From contig NZ_BDFD01000016.1 of assembly GCF_001895085.1 (NCBI RefSeq), positions 1 to 64,000 of the forward strand: 64,000 nucleotides of DNA, given 5' to 3'. This DNA is from Mariprofundus micogutta. Its GTDB lineage: Bacteria; Pseudomonadota; Zetaproteobacteria; Mariprofundales; Mariprofundaceae. Each line of letters begins with the position of its first letter. Within the stretch, counting starts at the first letter, position 1. The position numbers and the translations under genes were made by a program. Shown in pieces: positions 20,639 to 31,108 of this stretch. The notes under the pieces were generated by a model. The model was given only the letters and a program-made list of their open reading frames with translations, was not told the DNA's origin and did no database searches.

Positions 20639-22992
20639 CACAGTTGTTTATTAATGACAAAGAAGTCGAAGTAGCACCAGGCACCAGTATTCTGGAGGCC
20701 TGTCGTGAGCATGGGGCTGACGTCCCGTATTTTTGTTACCACCCGGAACTGTCTGTTGCAGCGAATTGTCGTATGTGTCTGGTTGAAGTTGAAGGTTGGG
20801 GTAAACCTGCCGCTTCATGTTGCACGCCTGTTTCCGAGGGTATGAAGGTCATCACTGAATCCGAATCGCTGTCAAAAGATCGCGAGATGGTGATGGAGTA
20901 TCTGTTGATTCATCACCCACTGGATTGTCCTGTATGTGATCAGGGTGGTAGCTGCAAGCTGCAGGACTATGCTGTTGAGCATGGTGCATCCAAGGGTCGC
21001 TATGCGGAACACAAGCGTGCAGCTGTGAACTATGAGTTAGGGCCGTTTGTAAATACCTGTATGACCCGCTGTATTCATTGTACCCGTTGTGTGCGTTTCG
21101 CTGATGAAGTTGCAGGCACAGGTGATATCGGCATTCTGAACCGTTCAGATCATATGAATATCGCCGGCATTGTTGAAGAGGCGCTGGAATCTGAATTATC
21201 AGGTAATCTGCCGGATATCTGCCCTGTTGGTGCACTGCTGGACAAACCTTCACATGATGTTTCCCGTCCATGGGAGATGTCTCATCATAAGAGTACATGT
21301 ACTCAGTGCCCGAATGGCTGTGATATCAGTATTGAATCACGTGGCGATGAAGTGATGCGCATCCGTCCGATTGAAGATAGCCCTGAACCCTGGATCTGTG
21401 ACCGTGGACGTTATGTTTATGATGGTTTCCGTTCCGATAATCGTATTTTAAAACCTACTGCGCGCCGTGATGGTGCATTGTCCGAAGTATCCTGGGATGA
21501 GGCATTTGAACAGGCCAGTGCTCTGCTGAAAGGCAAGCGTGTTGGCATCCTGTTCTCTCCGGACTGGAGTATTGAAGGGCAGATGGCCATCCGCCTGACG
21601 CGTGATGCTCTATTCCCTGATGCCAAGGTCGCGTATGGCCTGCATCGTCGTGACATGCGCTCCTTTGCCTTTGAAGAAGGCTTTTCGATGACTACAGATC
21701 AGATCGAAAATGCTGAGCAGGTTGTTGTGCTTGGTTCTGATCTCAGGCAGCGCTTGCCGTTGCTGATGCAGCGTCTGCGTAAGCGCGGTCATGCAGGAAA
21801 ACCTGTTTCCCGTATTGGCGCAATGAATTATCGCACGAATATGGATATCAACAGTGATGCACTGGTGCGTCCACGCGACTGGCCTGCAGTGATTGCCCGC
21901 GCCATGGAGCAGGTCAGTGAAGTGGGCAAAACAGCTGCCGGTTTCGATAGCTGGATGGCTGCGGTGTCGGGTCGTCATGAGGCTGGCAAGGTTCTTGCCG
22001 ATGCCCTGTTGGCGGACTCCTGTGCGCTGCTGGTGGGTGAAGAAATTCGCGCCCATGAAGATGCAGCGGCCCTGATTCATGGTCTGGACCTGTTGATGCG
22101 TGCATGTGGACATGCAGAAGCTGATAATGATGGGCGTAATCTGATTCCTGAAGGCATGAATCGTCAGGTGCTGTCTGCGACGCATGGTGATGTTCGTGTG
22201 AGTGCAGGCGATATTTTCGCTGCAGCGTCATCAGGAGAACTGGATGCGTTGATTCTTATCGGTAGTGATCCGATTGGTGATGGTGTGTTCCCGTCAGCGG
22301 CCAAGGCTGCGCTTGCCAAGGTTCCGCTGGTTCAGATTGGTTCTATTTCCGGTGAGATGGCTGAATATGCCGCGGTGCAACTGCCTGCGGCTGCTTATTC
22401 CGAAATCGAAGGTACCTTCGTGAATATGGAAGGGCGCATTCGTGTGGCGAGCAACCCGATTAAATCTCTGGGTCAGGAGCGTCCACTGTGGAAGGTGATG
22501 ATGCGTATGATTCAGGTGATGGGTGGCGACGTGCCGGTGGTTAACCTGGATGAGTTGCGTGCAACTGTTGCCGAGCGTTTACCGGAGTTGGCCGATGTAT
22601 GGGCAGGCGGTGAAACGGATAATGTTCTAATCAAGCCGCGTCGCAATCGTGGTATTGATTTTGTGCCTGTAGAGTGCAGCGATAACTTTGATCTGGATGT
22701 GGTGAGCCGCTACTCCATGTACCGTGAAGGTATGTGGGCGCGCGCATCAGAGCTTCTCAGTGAAGCTGGTCGCATTCACGCGCTGGATGATGTGTTGGTG
22801 CATCCTGATACCTTGGCTGCTAAAGGTTTGACTGCAGGCGAGCACAAGGTTCGTACTTTCCTGGGTGAATCCACATATCATATTGGTGTGCGCGAAGATG
22901 TGAGTCCGGGCGTACTGTTTGTGGGTAAACGTGGTGTTGCAGGTGACCTTTCCGATGTCTCCGGTGCATCTATTGAAGGGGGTGCGTCATAA
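20635..22992 (+). CDS. nuoG: NADH-quinone oxidoreductase subunit G
   Basis: 75 kDa subunit with most of the electron wire. N1b [2Fe-2S]: C34, C45, C48 and C62 or C63. N5: H94, C98, C101 and C107 (HHPLDCPVCDQGGSC). N4: C146, C149, C152 and C196. The extra cluster N7 is also predicted, from C222, C225, C229 and C255 (TCTQCPNGC; WICDRG), which only some bacteria keep. The rest is a molybdopterin-oxidoreductase-like fold without a cofactor role. 785 residues. The C-terminal part is the least conserved region. Confidence 0.94.
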   Translation: MTQLFINDKEVEVAPGTSILEACREHGADVPYFCYHPELSVAANCRMCLVEVEGWGKPAASCCTPVSEGMKVITESESLSKDREMVMEYLLIHHPLDCPVCDQGGSCKLQDYAVEHGASKGRYAEHKRAAVNYELGPFVNTCMTRCIHCTRCVRFADEVAGTGDIGILNRSDHMNIAGIVEEALESELSGNLPDICPVGALLDKPSHDVSRPWEMSHHKSTCTQCPNGCDISIESRGDEVMRIRPIEDSPEPWICDRGRYVYDGFRSDNRILKPTARRDGALSEVSWDEAFEQASALLKGKRVGILFSPDWSIEGQMAIRLTRDALFPDAKVAYGLHRRDMRSFAFEEGFSMTTDQIENAEQVVVLGSDLRQRLPLLMQRLRKRGHAGKPVSRIGAMNYRTNMDINSDALVRPRDWPAVIARAMEQVSEVGKTAAGFDSWMAAVSGRHEAGKVLADALLADSCALLVGEEIRAHEDAAALIHGLDLLMRACGHAEADNDGRNLIPEGMNRQVLSATHGDVRVSAGDIFAAASSGELDALILIGSDPIGDGVFPSAAKAALAKVPLVQIGSISGEMAEYAAVQLPAAAYSEIEGTFVNMEGRIRVASNPIKSLGQERPLWKVMMRMIQVMGGDVPVVNLDELRATVAERLPELADVWAGGETDNVLIKPRRNRGIDFVPVECSDNFDLDVVSRYSMYREGMWARASELLSEAGRIHALDDVLVHPDTLAAKGLTAGEHKVRTFLGESTYHIGVREDVSPGVLFVGKRGVAGDLSDVSGASIEGGAS

Positions 22993-24053
22993 TGAGTATT
23001 ACTGATATGGCCATTCAGGCCGGTATCTGGGCGCTGGAAATTCTTGCGATTGCTGCCCCTGTGGCGCTTTCAGTTGCCTATATTACCTATTTTGAACGAC
23101 GCATTATCGGTTGGGTTCAGGTTCGTCAGGGTTGCAACCGTGTCGGTCCCGCAGGTTTGTTGCAGCCACTGGCTGATGGTCTCAAGCTGTTTTTGAAAGA
23201 GACCATTATCCCGGCAAGAGCCAATAAAATTCTATTTGTTGCGGCCCCTTTGCTGTCGCTGGTGCCGGCTCTGATTGCATTTGCCGTTGTACCGTTTGGT
23301 GAGACTTCATTGTTCGGTATCTGGGAAAAGCCACACATCATGGCTATATCCAATCTTAATGTCGGATTACTGTATGTTATGGCAATCTCATCACTGTCGA
23401 TTTACGGTGTATTGATGGCAGGCTGGGCATCCAACTCGAAATACCCGATTGTTGGCTCAATCCGTTCTACCTGTCAGATGATCTCTTATGAAATTTCTAT
23501 GGGTTTTGGTCTGGTGACAGTAATGATGCTGGCTGGTTCTTTGAATCTGGCAGATATCGTGCACGCACAGGCCGGCGGCATTCTGCATTGGTATATGATC
23601 CCTCTGTTTCCGATGCTGATCGTGTTCTTTATTTCCGGTTGTGCTGAAACGGGCCGTACCCCGTTTGATTTGACCGAAACCGAAGAGCTGGTTTCCGGCT
23701 ATCATACTGAATATTCAGGCATGTGGTTCGCCACATTCTCACTGGCTGAATACGGTGCCATGATTCTTATCTCGCTGTTGACCTCGATTCTGTTCCTGGG
23801 TGGCTGGTATGCGCCGATTCCGGCTCTTGATGTGATTCCGGGTACGGTATGGCTGCTAGGCAAAACAGCATTCCTGATCTTTGTCTTTATCTGGTTCCGC
23901 GCCACTTTCCCGCGTTACCGTTATGACCAGATGATGAGGTTGGGCTGGAAAATTTTCCTGCCGTGGACTCTGGGGTGGATTTTCGTCATTGGCCTGTTTA
24001 TCTATACACCCGGGTTAGATGGCATCATTAACTTCTGGCTGGCGTGGAGGTAA
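22992..24053 (+). CDS. nuoH: NADH-quinone oxidoreductase subunit H
   Basis: Membrane subunit at the base of the quinone channel, with eight helices. Diagnostic segments: [20 protein letters not shown] (residues 33-52), the loop [20 protein letters not shown] (220-239) and [20 protein letters not shown] (300-319). 353 residues. Its ATG overlaps the nuoG stop by one base. Confidence 0.96.
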   Translation: MSITDMAIQAGIWALEILAIAAPVALSVAYITYFERRIIGWVQVRQGCNRVGPAGLLQPLADGLKLFLKETIIPARANKILFVAAPLLSLVPALIAFAVVPFGETSLFGIWEKPHIMAISNLNVGLLYVMAISSLSIYGVLMAGWASNSKYPIVGSIRSTCQMISYEISMGFGLVTVMMLAGSLNLADIVHAQAGGILHWYMIPLFPMLIVFFISGCAETGRTPFDLTETEELVSGYHTEYSGMWFATFSLAEYGAMILISLLTSILFLGGWYAPIPALDVIPGTVWLLGKTAFLIFVFIWFRATFPRYRYDQMMRLGWKIFLPWTLGWIFVIGLFIYTPGLDGIINFWLAWR

Positions 24054-24057
24054 TCGG

Positions 24058-24540
24058 ATGCTGAAACGTGCTTTTAAAACCTGGTTCTTGTGGGAACTGC
24101 TGATCGGATTGTCCGTAACCGGCCGTTACCTGTTCAAGAAAAAAATTACTGTATTGTATCCGGAAGAGAAAACACCGCTTTCTCCACGATTCCGTGGACT
24201 GCATGCTTTGCGTCGTTATGAGTCCGGCGAAGAGCGTTGTATTGCCTGCAAGCTGTGCGAAGTCGTTTGTCCTGCAACCGCGATCTGGATTGAATCGGAA
24301 GAGCGTGATGATGGATCGCGTCGTACGACCCGTTACGACATTGATTTCAGTAAATGTATTTACTGTGGCTTTTGCCAGGAAGCTTGTCCTGTAGATGCAA
24401 TTGTAGAAACGCAGGAGTTTGAATATGCCTGCGAACAACGCGATGGCTTGTATTACACCAAGGATATGTTGCTGGCCAACGGTGATCGTTTAGAGAAGCA
24501 AATCGCAGCGAATCTTGCTGCTGATGCGCGTTACTCTTAA
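24058..24540 (+). CDS. nuoI: NADH-quinone oxidoreductase subunit I
   Basis: TYKY-type ferredoxin subunit with clusters N6a and N6b. Two complete ligand sets: C61, C64, C67, C71 and C100, C103, C106, C110, each followed by Pro. 160 residues from the ATG at 24058, which has GGAGG upstream; the longer frame from 24019 overlaps nuoH and is unlikely. Confidence 0.95.
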   Translation: MLKRAFKTWFLWELLIGLSVTGRYLFKKKITVLYPEEKTPLSPRFRGLHALRRYESGEERCIACKLCEVVCPATAIWIESEERDDGSRRTTRYDIDFSKCIYCGFCQEACPVDAIVETQEFEYACEQRDGLYYTKDMLLANGDRLEKQIAANLAADARYS

Positions 24541-24560
24541 GTGTAGATCAAGGGGGAGAG

Positions 24561-25145
24561 ATGCTCGAAACCGCATTTTTTAATCTGTTTGCTGGCCTGT
24601 GTATACTCTCAGGAATAGGCGTGGTGCTATCGAGAAATACCATGCATTCAGTCATGTTCCTGATTCTCTGCTTCTTTAATGCATCAGGTCTCTTTTTCCT
24701 GCTCGATGCAGAGTTCCTGGGCATTATTCTGATTCTGATCTACGTCGGTGCCGTGATGGTGCTGTTCATGTTTGTGATCATGATGCTGGAAGTGAATGTG
24801 GCTAAGCTGCGTGAGGGTATTACACAGTATTTACCACTGGGTGGCATGATTGCTGTGATTCTGCTGGTTGAATTTGTTGCCGCTGCAAGTTCCGGTGTGT
24901 TCGCAGATGGTGCGATGGCGACTGCTGCGCATCTCGGTCAGGAAGTCAATAATACCAAGCAAATTGGTCAGGTGTTGTACACCAAGTATCTGCTGGGTTT
25001 TGAGATTGCAGCGATTATTCTGCTGGTGGCACTGATCGGTTCAATCGTGCTGACCTTGCGTGGACGCAAGGATGCCAAGTACCAGAATATGACTGCGCAG
25101 GTGAAGGTGCGCAGAGAAGACCGCGTTCGCAAGGTGAGTATGTAA
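24561..25145 (+). CDS. nuoJ: NADH-quinone oxidoreductase subunit J
   Basis: Membrane subunit with five helices, including the helix that breaks into a pi-bulge during coupling ([20 protein letters not shown], residues 58-77). 194 residues. Preceded by AGGGGGAG. Its stop overlaps the nuoK start by one base (TAATG). Confidence 0.94.
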   Translation: MLETAFFNLFAGLCILSGIGVVLSRNTMHSVMFLILCFFNASGLFFLLDAEFLGIILILIYVGAVMVLFMFVIMMLEVNVAKLREGITQYLPLGGMIAVILLVEFVAAASSGVFADGAMATAAHLGQEVNNTKQIGQVLYTKYLLGFEIAAIILLVALIGSIVLTLRGRKDAKYQNMTAQVKVRREDRVRKVSM

Positions 25146-25450
25146 TGGTTGGATTATCTCAGTACCTAATTGTCGCTGCCGCTCTATTTTCTCTGGGCGT
25201 TATCGGACTATTCCTGAATCGTAAGAATGTAATCTCCATTCTTATGTGCATTGAATTGATGCTGTTGGCTGTAAATATCAATCTGGTGGCCTTTTCACAC
25301 CATCTTGGTGATCTGGCCGGTCAGATATTTGTGTTCTTCGTGCTGACTGTCGCGGCATGTGAAGTGGCTGTAGGACTGGCGATTCTGGTGTCGTTCTATC
25401 GTCTGCGCCGCTCGATTGAAATTGAAGATATCAACACGTTGCAGGGTTAA
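25145..25450 (+). CDS. nuoK: NADH-quinone oxidoreductase subunit K
   Basis: Three-helix membrane subunit with the buried glutamates of the proton path ([20 protein letters not shown] around 30-50; [15 protein letters not shown] at 72-86). 101 residues, exactly the usual length. Confidence 0.95.
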   Translation: MVGLSQYLIVAAALFSLGVIGLFLNRKNVISILMCIELMLLAVNINLVAFSHHLGDLAGQIFVFFVLTVAACEVAVGLAILVSFYRLRRSIEIEDINTLQG

Positions 25451-25460
25451 GGGGGATTAA

Positions 25461-27470
25461 GTGCAAGAGATGACACTCAATACGACTGAATTACTCGCGA
25501 TCCCTGCGCTGCCGCTGCTGGGAGCTATGGCGGCCGGCTTGTTCGGCTGGGCCCTGAAAGAGAAATTGTCACACATTGTAACATCCGGATCGGTGATTCT
25601 GTCCGCCATACTATCAGTGCATGTGTTTATCCAGGTGCTCAATGGTGCATCTTTCCACGGTAACTTCTGGACCTGGATGATTGCCGGCGACTTCATGGTG
25701 CCTGTAGGCATGCTGATTGATCCGCTGACTACGATTATGATGATGACCGTTACGATAGTTTCGGCCTGTGTTCATATCTACACCATCGGTTATATGCACG
25801 GTGATCCGGGTTATCCCCGTTTCTTTGCCTATATTTCCGCCTTTACCTTCTCCATGCTGGTGCTGGTAATGGGCAACAACTTCTTCACCCTGTTCTTCGG
25901 TTGGGAAGCTGTGGGGCTGTTCTCTTATCTGCTGATTGGTTTCTGGTATCAGCGTGAATCAGCCAACTTTGCTGCGATGAAGGCATTCGTGGTTAACCGC
26001 GTTGGCGATTTCGGTTTTGCCATCGGTATTCTGGCAGTCTGGTATTACTTCGGTTCTGTAGAATATAAAACTGTGTTTGCCATGACACCTGATTTTGTCT
26101 CCCAGAATATTACACTGGGTTTCATGGGCTGGGAGATCTCAGCAATTACCTTTATCTGTCTTGCACTGTTTGTTGGCGCCATGGGTAAATCCGGTCAGGT
26201 ACCTCTGCATGTGTGGCTGCCTGATTCCATGGAAGGCCCGACTCCTATTTCCGCACTGATCCATGCTGCAACGATGGTGACTGCGGGTGTGTTCATGGTG
26301 GCACGTTTGTCACCTATGTTCGAGTTCTCGGAAGTGGCCCTTGCTGCTGTTGTGATTGTCGGTGCAACAACGGCATGGATGTGCGCAACGATCGGTCTGG
26401 TGCAGAATGACATTAAACGAGTGATTGCCTATTCGACCTGTTCGCAGCTTGGTTATATGTTTGTTGCCTGTGGTGTATCGGCTTATTCGGCGGGTATCTT
26501 CCATCTGATGACACATGCCTACTTCAAGGCTCTGCTCTTCCTGGCCGCAGGTTCCGTGATTCATGCCGTGATGGCTGAGCAGGATATTCGCAAGATGGGT
26601 AAACTTCGGAAATATATGCCAATTACCTATATCACGATGTTATTGGCTGCTCTGGCACTTTCAGGTGTGCCGCCCTTTGCAGGTTTCTTCTCGAAAGACC
26701 TTATTATTGAAGCGACGATGATGCGTGAGTTTACTGAATTCGGCTGGGTGGGCACGTTTGCAGCATTTGCGCTTCTGTCCGGTGTATTCATGACAGCCTT
26801 CTACACCTTCCGCATGTTCTTCCTGACATTCCATAACTCGGATCGTGTGGATGAACATACCAAAGCTCATCTGCATGAGTCTCCCAAGGTGATTACCGTG
26901 CCATTGATGATTCTTGCATTTGGCGCAGTGGTTACAGGTATCTGGGGTGTGACGATGCTTGATGTCGCAAACCCTGAAATCATTAACGGATACTTCCGCG
27001 ATGCTATATTTGTGCTGGATGAACATAACCCGCTAATGGCTCTGGCTGCTGAGGGGGGTGCTCATGGCGCAATAGCATTGATGCTTCATGCCCCGTTTAC
27101 CCTGCCGTTCTGGCTGGCGCTTGGCGGCATTGGCCTGGCGTATTTCATGTACTTCCGTGAAACGAAAATGCCAGCGGCTATTGCTCGCGCGGCCGGCCCT
27201 GTTTACACCTTCCTGCTGAACAAGTGGTACTGGGATGAACTGTACGACAAGATCATTATTCGTCCGACACGCAATCTCGGCACATTCCTGTGGCAGAAGG
27301 GTGATCTGGCCATGATTGATAAGGGTGCAATTCACGGCGGTATTATTGATACCATTAAATCAGGGGCTGCACGTATGCGCATTATGCAGACCGGTATGGT
27401 GTTCCATTATGCATTTGCCATGGTAGTGGGTGTCTTCGGACTGCTCACTTACCTGATGCTGTCGGCTTAA
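25461..27470 (+). CDS. nuoL: NADH-quinone oxidoreductase subunit L
   Basis: Antiporter-like proton-pumping subunit at the distal end of the membrane arm. The conserved glutamate is in FFGWEAVGLFSYLLIGFWY (residues 145-163) and the key lysine in MGKSGQVPLHVWLPDSMEGP (236-255). The C-terminal lateral helix and final anchor are present. 669 residues. The GTG at 25461 and the ATG at 25470 are both usable starts; a GGGGG precedes the first. Confidence 0.95.
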   Translation: MQEMTLNTTELLAIPALPLLGAMAAGLFGWALKEKLSHIVTSGSVILSAILSVHVFIQVLNGASFHGNFWTWMIAGDFMVPVGMLIDPLTTIMMMTVTIVSACVHIYTIGYMHGDPGYPRFFAYISAFTFSMLVLVMGNNFFTLFFGWEAVGLFSYLLIGFWYQRESANFAAMKAFVVNRVGDFGFAIGILAVWYYFGSVEYKTVFAMTPDFVSQNITLGFMGWEISAITFICLALFVGAMGKSGQVPLHVWLPDSMEGPTPISALIHAATMVTAGVFMVARLSPMFEFSEVALAAVVIVGATTAWMCATIGLVQNDIKRVIAYSTCSQLGYMFVACGVSAYSAGIFHLMTHAYFKALLFLAAGSVIHAVMAEQDIRKMGKLRKYMPITYITMLLAALALSGVPPFAGFFSKDLIIEATMMREFTEFGWVGTFAAFALLSGVFMTAFYTFRMFFLTFHNSDRVDEHTKAHLHESPKVITVPLMILAFGAVVTGIWGVTMLDVANPEIINGYFRDAIFVLDEHNPLMALAAEGGAHGAIALMLHAPFTLPFWLALGGIGLAYFMYFRETKMPAAIARAAGPVYTFLLNKWYWDELYDKIIIRPTRNLGTFLWQKGDLAMIDKGAIHGGIIDTIKSGAARMRIMQTGMVFHYAFAMVVGVFGLLTYLMLSA

Positions 27471-27486
27471 GGGGGAGAAGGCGGAA

Positions 27487-29055
27487 ATGGATTTACATAA
27501 CGTTCTGGATTTTCCAATCCTTTCACTAAGCATTTTCCTGCCACTGGCAGGTGCACTGGTGATCTGGCTGTTTGTGCGTGGTGATAACGCTGTGCGCTGG
27601 GCTGCGCTGGCAGTTTCCGTAGTCACATTCCTGGTCACGTTGCCGTTGGCGTTCTCTTTTGATACCACGACATCACATATGCAGTTCGAAGAATTCCACC
27701 CGTGGATTGAGGCATTCAACATCAATTATCAGTTGGGTGTGGATGGTATTTCCATGCCATTCATTCTACTGACAAGTTTGCTGACCATTATCTGTATCGT
27801 TTCAGCCTGGCAGTGTATTCAGAGTCGTGTGAAAGAATATATGATCGCCTTCCTGGTGCTGGAAACAACGCTGATTGGTGTGTTCGCAGCACTGGATGCC
27901 GTGCTGTTCTACTTCTTCTGGGAAGCACTGCTGATTCCAATGTATCTGATTATCGGTATCTGGGGTGGCAAGAATCGTGTTTACGCAACACTGAAGTTCT
28001 TCCTGTATACACTGGCCGGTTCCGTATTGATGCTGATTGCATTGTTGGCCATGTATTTCAAGGCAGGCGAAACATTCAGCATGCTGGCCTTCATGGATTA
28101 TCCGTTTGATCTGGAATGGCAGATCTGGATTTTCATTGCCTTCTTTATTGCTTTTGCAGTGAAGGTGCCGATGTGGCCGGTGCATACATGGCTTCCTGAT
28201 GCGCATACTGAAGCGCCAACTGCAGGTTCAGTTATTCTGGCCGGTATCCTGCTGAAGATGGGTGCATACGGCTTCCTGCGTTTCTCGTTGCCGATGTTGC
28301 CCGATGCTTCACAGTATTTTGTACCGTTCATGGTTTGCCTGTCACTGGTAGCGATTGTTTATATCTCACTGGTTGCCATGATGCAGACAGATATGAAGCG
28401 GCTGATTGCCTATTCATCGATTGCACATATGGGTTTTGTAACACTGGGAACATTCATGTTCACGCAGGCCGCCGTTGAAGGTGCTGTGATCGGTATGATC
28501 TCTCATGGTTTTGTTGCCGCAGCACTATTCCTTTGTGTCGGTGTCATGTATGACCGATTGCATACACGTGCGATTGGTGATTACGGAGGCGTCGTCAATG
28601 TGATGCCGGTGTTTGCCGCTGTCATGCTGTTCTTCTGTATGGCGAATGTGGCACTGCCAGGCGCATCTGCATTTGTCGGTGAAATCATGGTTCTGATCGG
28701 CACTTTTGAAGCGAACCCTGTATATATGGACGTATCCACCAAGTGGGTTGCCATTGCAGCTACGACATCAGTGGTATTGTCAGCATGTTATACGCTGTGG
28801 ATGTACAAGCGCGTGATTATGGGTGATCTGGTCAAAGATTCAGTCAAGTCGATGAAAGATATGACTGTACGCGAATTCGGATTTTTTGTTCCATTGATGG
28901 TACTGACCCTGTGGATGGGTTTCTACCCATTACCATTCCTAGATTTTCTGCATGTATCGGTTGCACATCTGATCGAACAGGCAACAACGAGTAAGCTGGA
29001 TGCGGCTGCAGCACTGGTACAGGCTTTGCCTGCTATCGATGCAGTCCATCATTGA
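27487..29055 (+). CDS. nuoM: NADH-quinone oxidoreductase subunit M
   Basis: Second antiporter-like pumping subunit. Key residues are in FYFFWEALLIPMYLIIGIWG (glutamate) and AFAVKVPMWPVHTWLPDAHT (lysine), and in MQTDMKRLIAYSSIAHMGFV. 522 residues with about 14 helices. AGGGGGAGAAGG precedes the ATG. Confidence 0.95.
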   Translation: MDLHNVLDFPILSLSIFLPLAGALVIWLFVRGDNAVRWAALAVSVVTFLVTLPLAFSFDTTTSHMQFEEFHPWIEAFNINYQLGVDGISMPFILLTSLLTIICIVSAWQCIQSRVKEYMIAFLVLETTLIGVFAALDAVLFYFFWEALLIPMYLIIGIWGGKNRVYATLKFFLYTLAGSVLMLIALLAMYFKAGETFSMLAFMDYPFDLEWQIWIFIAFFIAFAVKVPMWPVHTWLPDAHTEAPTAGSVILAGILLKMGAYGFLRFSLPMLPDASQYFVPFMVCLSLVAIVYISLVAMMQTDMKRLIAYSSIAHMGFVTLGTFMFTQAAVEGAVIGMISHGFVAAALFLCVGVMYDRLHTRAIGDYGGVVNVMPVFAAVMLFFCMANVALPGASAFVGEIMVLIGTFEANPVYMDVSTKWVAIAATTSVVLSACYTLWMYKRVIMGDLVKDSVKSMKDMTVREFGFFVPLMVLTLWMGFYPLPFLDFLHVSVAHLIEQATTSKLDAAAALVQALPAIDAVHH

Positions 29056-29066
29056 GGAAGTAATTC

Positions 29067-30527
29067 ATGGCTAATGTGACTTTTCCGTTTCCGTTCCCAG
29101 AGCATCTGATCACGCTGCTGCCTGAGATGATCGTGGCTGTGCTGGCTATGGCGCTGCTGCTCATCGACGTGTTTATCACCAAGGGAAGTAAAATCACTGC
29201 CTATCTGGCAATTCTGACGACAATGATTGCAGCAGTCGCGACATGGAGTCTGCAGAGTTCCGAAGTGCTTGTAGCGTTTTATGGTATGTTTGTCTTCGAT
29301 GCATTTGCTGTTTATAGCAAGATGCTAATTTTCGCAGGTACAGCTTTCGGTATGATTCTGTCTCTGGAGTACATGAAGAAAGAAGTGAATATCGGTGAAT
29401 ATTACATCCTAATGTTATTTGCCATGCTTGGCATGATGCTGATGGTTTCAGCCAATAACTTTATCATTATGTATCTTGGTCTTGAGTTGATGGCGCTATC
29501 TGTATATGTGCTGGTGGCTTATCAGCGAGAGGTATTGCGCTCAAATGAAGCAGCACTGAAATATTTTATTCTTGGTGCACTCTCATCCTGTATGCTGCTT
29601 TACGGCATTACCTTCCTGTACGGCGTGACCGGCAGCTTCAACTTCGCTGAAATGGGACATGCACTGCAGAACGCTGACGATAGCAGCCATGCAGCTGTCA
29701 TGCTTGGTCTGGTGTTCATGATTGCCGGGCTTGGTTTTAAAGTATCCATGGCACCATTCCATATGTGGACACCGGATGCATATGAAGGGGCACCAACACC
29801 TGTCACTGCATTTATGTCTGTTGCACCAAAAGTGGCTGGTTTTGCTATCCTGATGCGTGTCGTTGCCGATCTTCTGCCAGCTGTGCAGCACGAATATGAA
29901 ACAATTCTGACTATTCTGGCTGTATTGACGATTGTCGTCGGTAACCTTGCAGCCATTGCTCAACGCAATATCAAGCGTATGCTGGCTTATTCAACAGTTG
30001 GTCATGTCGGTTTCATCATGATGGGTCTGATTGCCGGTACCGCTGACGGTTTTTCCGGCATTCTGATTTATCTATCTATCTACCTGGTTATGACCATGGG
30101 TGTCTTTGCGATTATAATTCTGATGAATCGTGAGGGTATTCAAGGTGAGTTACTGGACGATTTTGCCGGCCTGTCAAAAGTACGGCCTGGATACGCACTG
30201 GCTATGGGGTTGCTGCTGTTCTCAATGGCGGGCATTCCGTTTCTCGGTGGTTTCTGGGCAAAATATGCAGTATTTATGGCAGCTGTAGAGGCTGGCCACC
30301 TGTATCTGGTTCTGTTTGCTTTGCTGTTCTCTGCAGTCGGTGCTTTTTACTACCTTCGCGTTGTGAAATACATCTACTTTGATGATGAGCGTGTGGCATT
30401 TAACTTTGTTGAAAGCAAGCCGATTCAGTTCACTGTGATTGTCGCAGCGATCGGAGTTGTCTTGATTGGTGTTTTCCCAAGTCCACTTATGGACCTGTGT
30501 AAGCAGGCTCTGGGTGGTTTGGTTTAA
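29067..30527 (+). CDS. nuoN: NADH-quinone oxidoreductase subunit N
   Basis: Third antiporter-like pumping subunit and last gene of the operon. Diagnostic parts: MYLGLELMALSVYVLVAYQR (glutamate), GLGFKVSMAPFHMWTPDAYE (lysine), NIKRMLAYSTVGHVGFIMMG. 486 residues. Two hundred bases of non-coding DNA then separate nuo from atp. Confidence 0.95.
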   Translation: MANVTFPFPFPEHLITLLPEMIVAVLAMALLLIDVFITKGSKITAYLAILTTMIAAVATWSLQSSEVLVAFYGMFVFDAFAVYSKMLIFAGTAFGMILSLEYMKKEVNIGEYYILMLFAMLGMMLMVSANNFIIMYLGLELMALSVYVLVAYQREVLRSNEAALKYFILGALSSCMLLYGITFLYGVTGSFNFAEMGHALQNADDSSHAAVMLGLVFMIAGLGFKVSMAPFHMWTPDAYEGAPTPVTAFMSVAPKVAGFAILMRVVADLLPAVQHEYETILTILAVLTIVVGNLAAIAQRNIKRMLAYSTVGHVGFIMMGLIAGTADGFSGILIYLSIYLVMTMGVFAIIILMNREGIQGELLDDFAGLSKVRPGYALAMGLLLFSMAGIPFLGGFWAKYAVFMAAVEAGHLYLVLFALLFSAVGAFYYLRVVKYIYFDDERVAFNFVESKPIQFTVIVAAIGVVLIGVFPSPLMDLCKQALGGLV

Positions 30528-30618
30528 CTCTTTGTCTCATCACGCTATAGACAAATCGTAGCGAAAATGGTGGAGTGTATTCAAGTATTAACTGACTCGC
30601 GGAGTGTATATTGTTCGC

Positions 30619-30647
30619 TTGTCATGAGGGTGGTCTGTCGTTATAAT
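30619..30647 (+). promoter_or_regulatory. sigma-70 promoter of the atp operon
   Basis: TTGTCA at 30619-30624, a 17-base spacer, TATAAT at 30642-30647: close to consensus at both elements. The start of transcription would be near 30654, giving a leader of about 65 bases before atpI. This shows the atp genes need not depend on read-through from nuo. Confidence 0.75.
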
Positions 30648-30718
30648 GCCGCTCGCACGAATCGAGGGGAGAGGGCTCGCATAGTACAAGCGACTCACAA
30701 CCAAGTTCTTGAGGATAT

Positions 30719-31108
30719 ATGGCTCTGGAAGAATCAACTGCATTTGCAACTGTTTTCCGGATTCAGATCATCGCAGGCGCATTCGGTTTAGCATGTCTGG
30801 TTTTAACAGGGCAGTCCGAGCATTTTTTATCCATGCTCTATGGTCTGATCCTTATGATCGGAAATGCATGGTGGCTTGCATCCAGGCTTGAGGGGACTCG
30901 AGATCTGAGTGTGGAAGCCGGGCAGCGATCTCTGTATGCGGGGGCTGCATTAAGGTTTGTTGCACTGATTGCAGCACTGCTGGTGTCTCAGGTTTTCGGC
31001 CTGCACTTGTTAGTGGTTGCGCTTGGTATGTTTGTAGCACAGGCAGCTGTGTTTGTAGCTGCGATGATGAAGTTTAAGAAAGAGAGTAAAGGAGAGGGAC
31101 TTGGCTGA
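30719..31108 (+). CDS. atpI: ATP synthase subunit I (AtpI-like)
   Basis: Four-helix membrane protein encoded first in many atp operons, thought to help assemble the c-ring. Sequence conservation is low in this family. The assignment rests on 129 residues, four hydrophobic segments, a basic tail (MMKFKKESKGEGLG) and the place directly before atpB, which it overlaps by eight bases. Confidence 0.82.
   Translation: MALEESTAFATVFRIQIIAGAFGLACLVLTGQSEHFLSMLYGLILMIGNAWWLASRLEGTRDLSVEAGQRSLYAGAALRFVALIAALLVSQVFGLHLLVVALGMFVAQAAVFVAAMMKFKKESKGEGLG

Noticed and set aside
30567-30791. 74-codon frame before atpI
   Set aside because: It covers the atp promoter and overlaps atpI in another frame; no supporting start signal.
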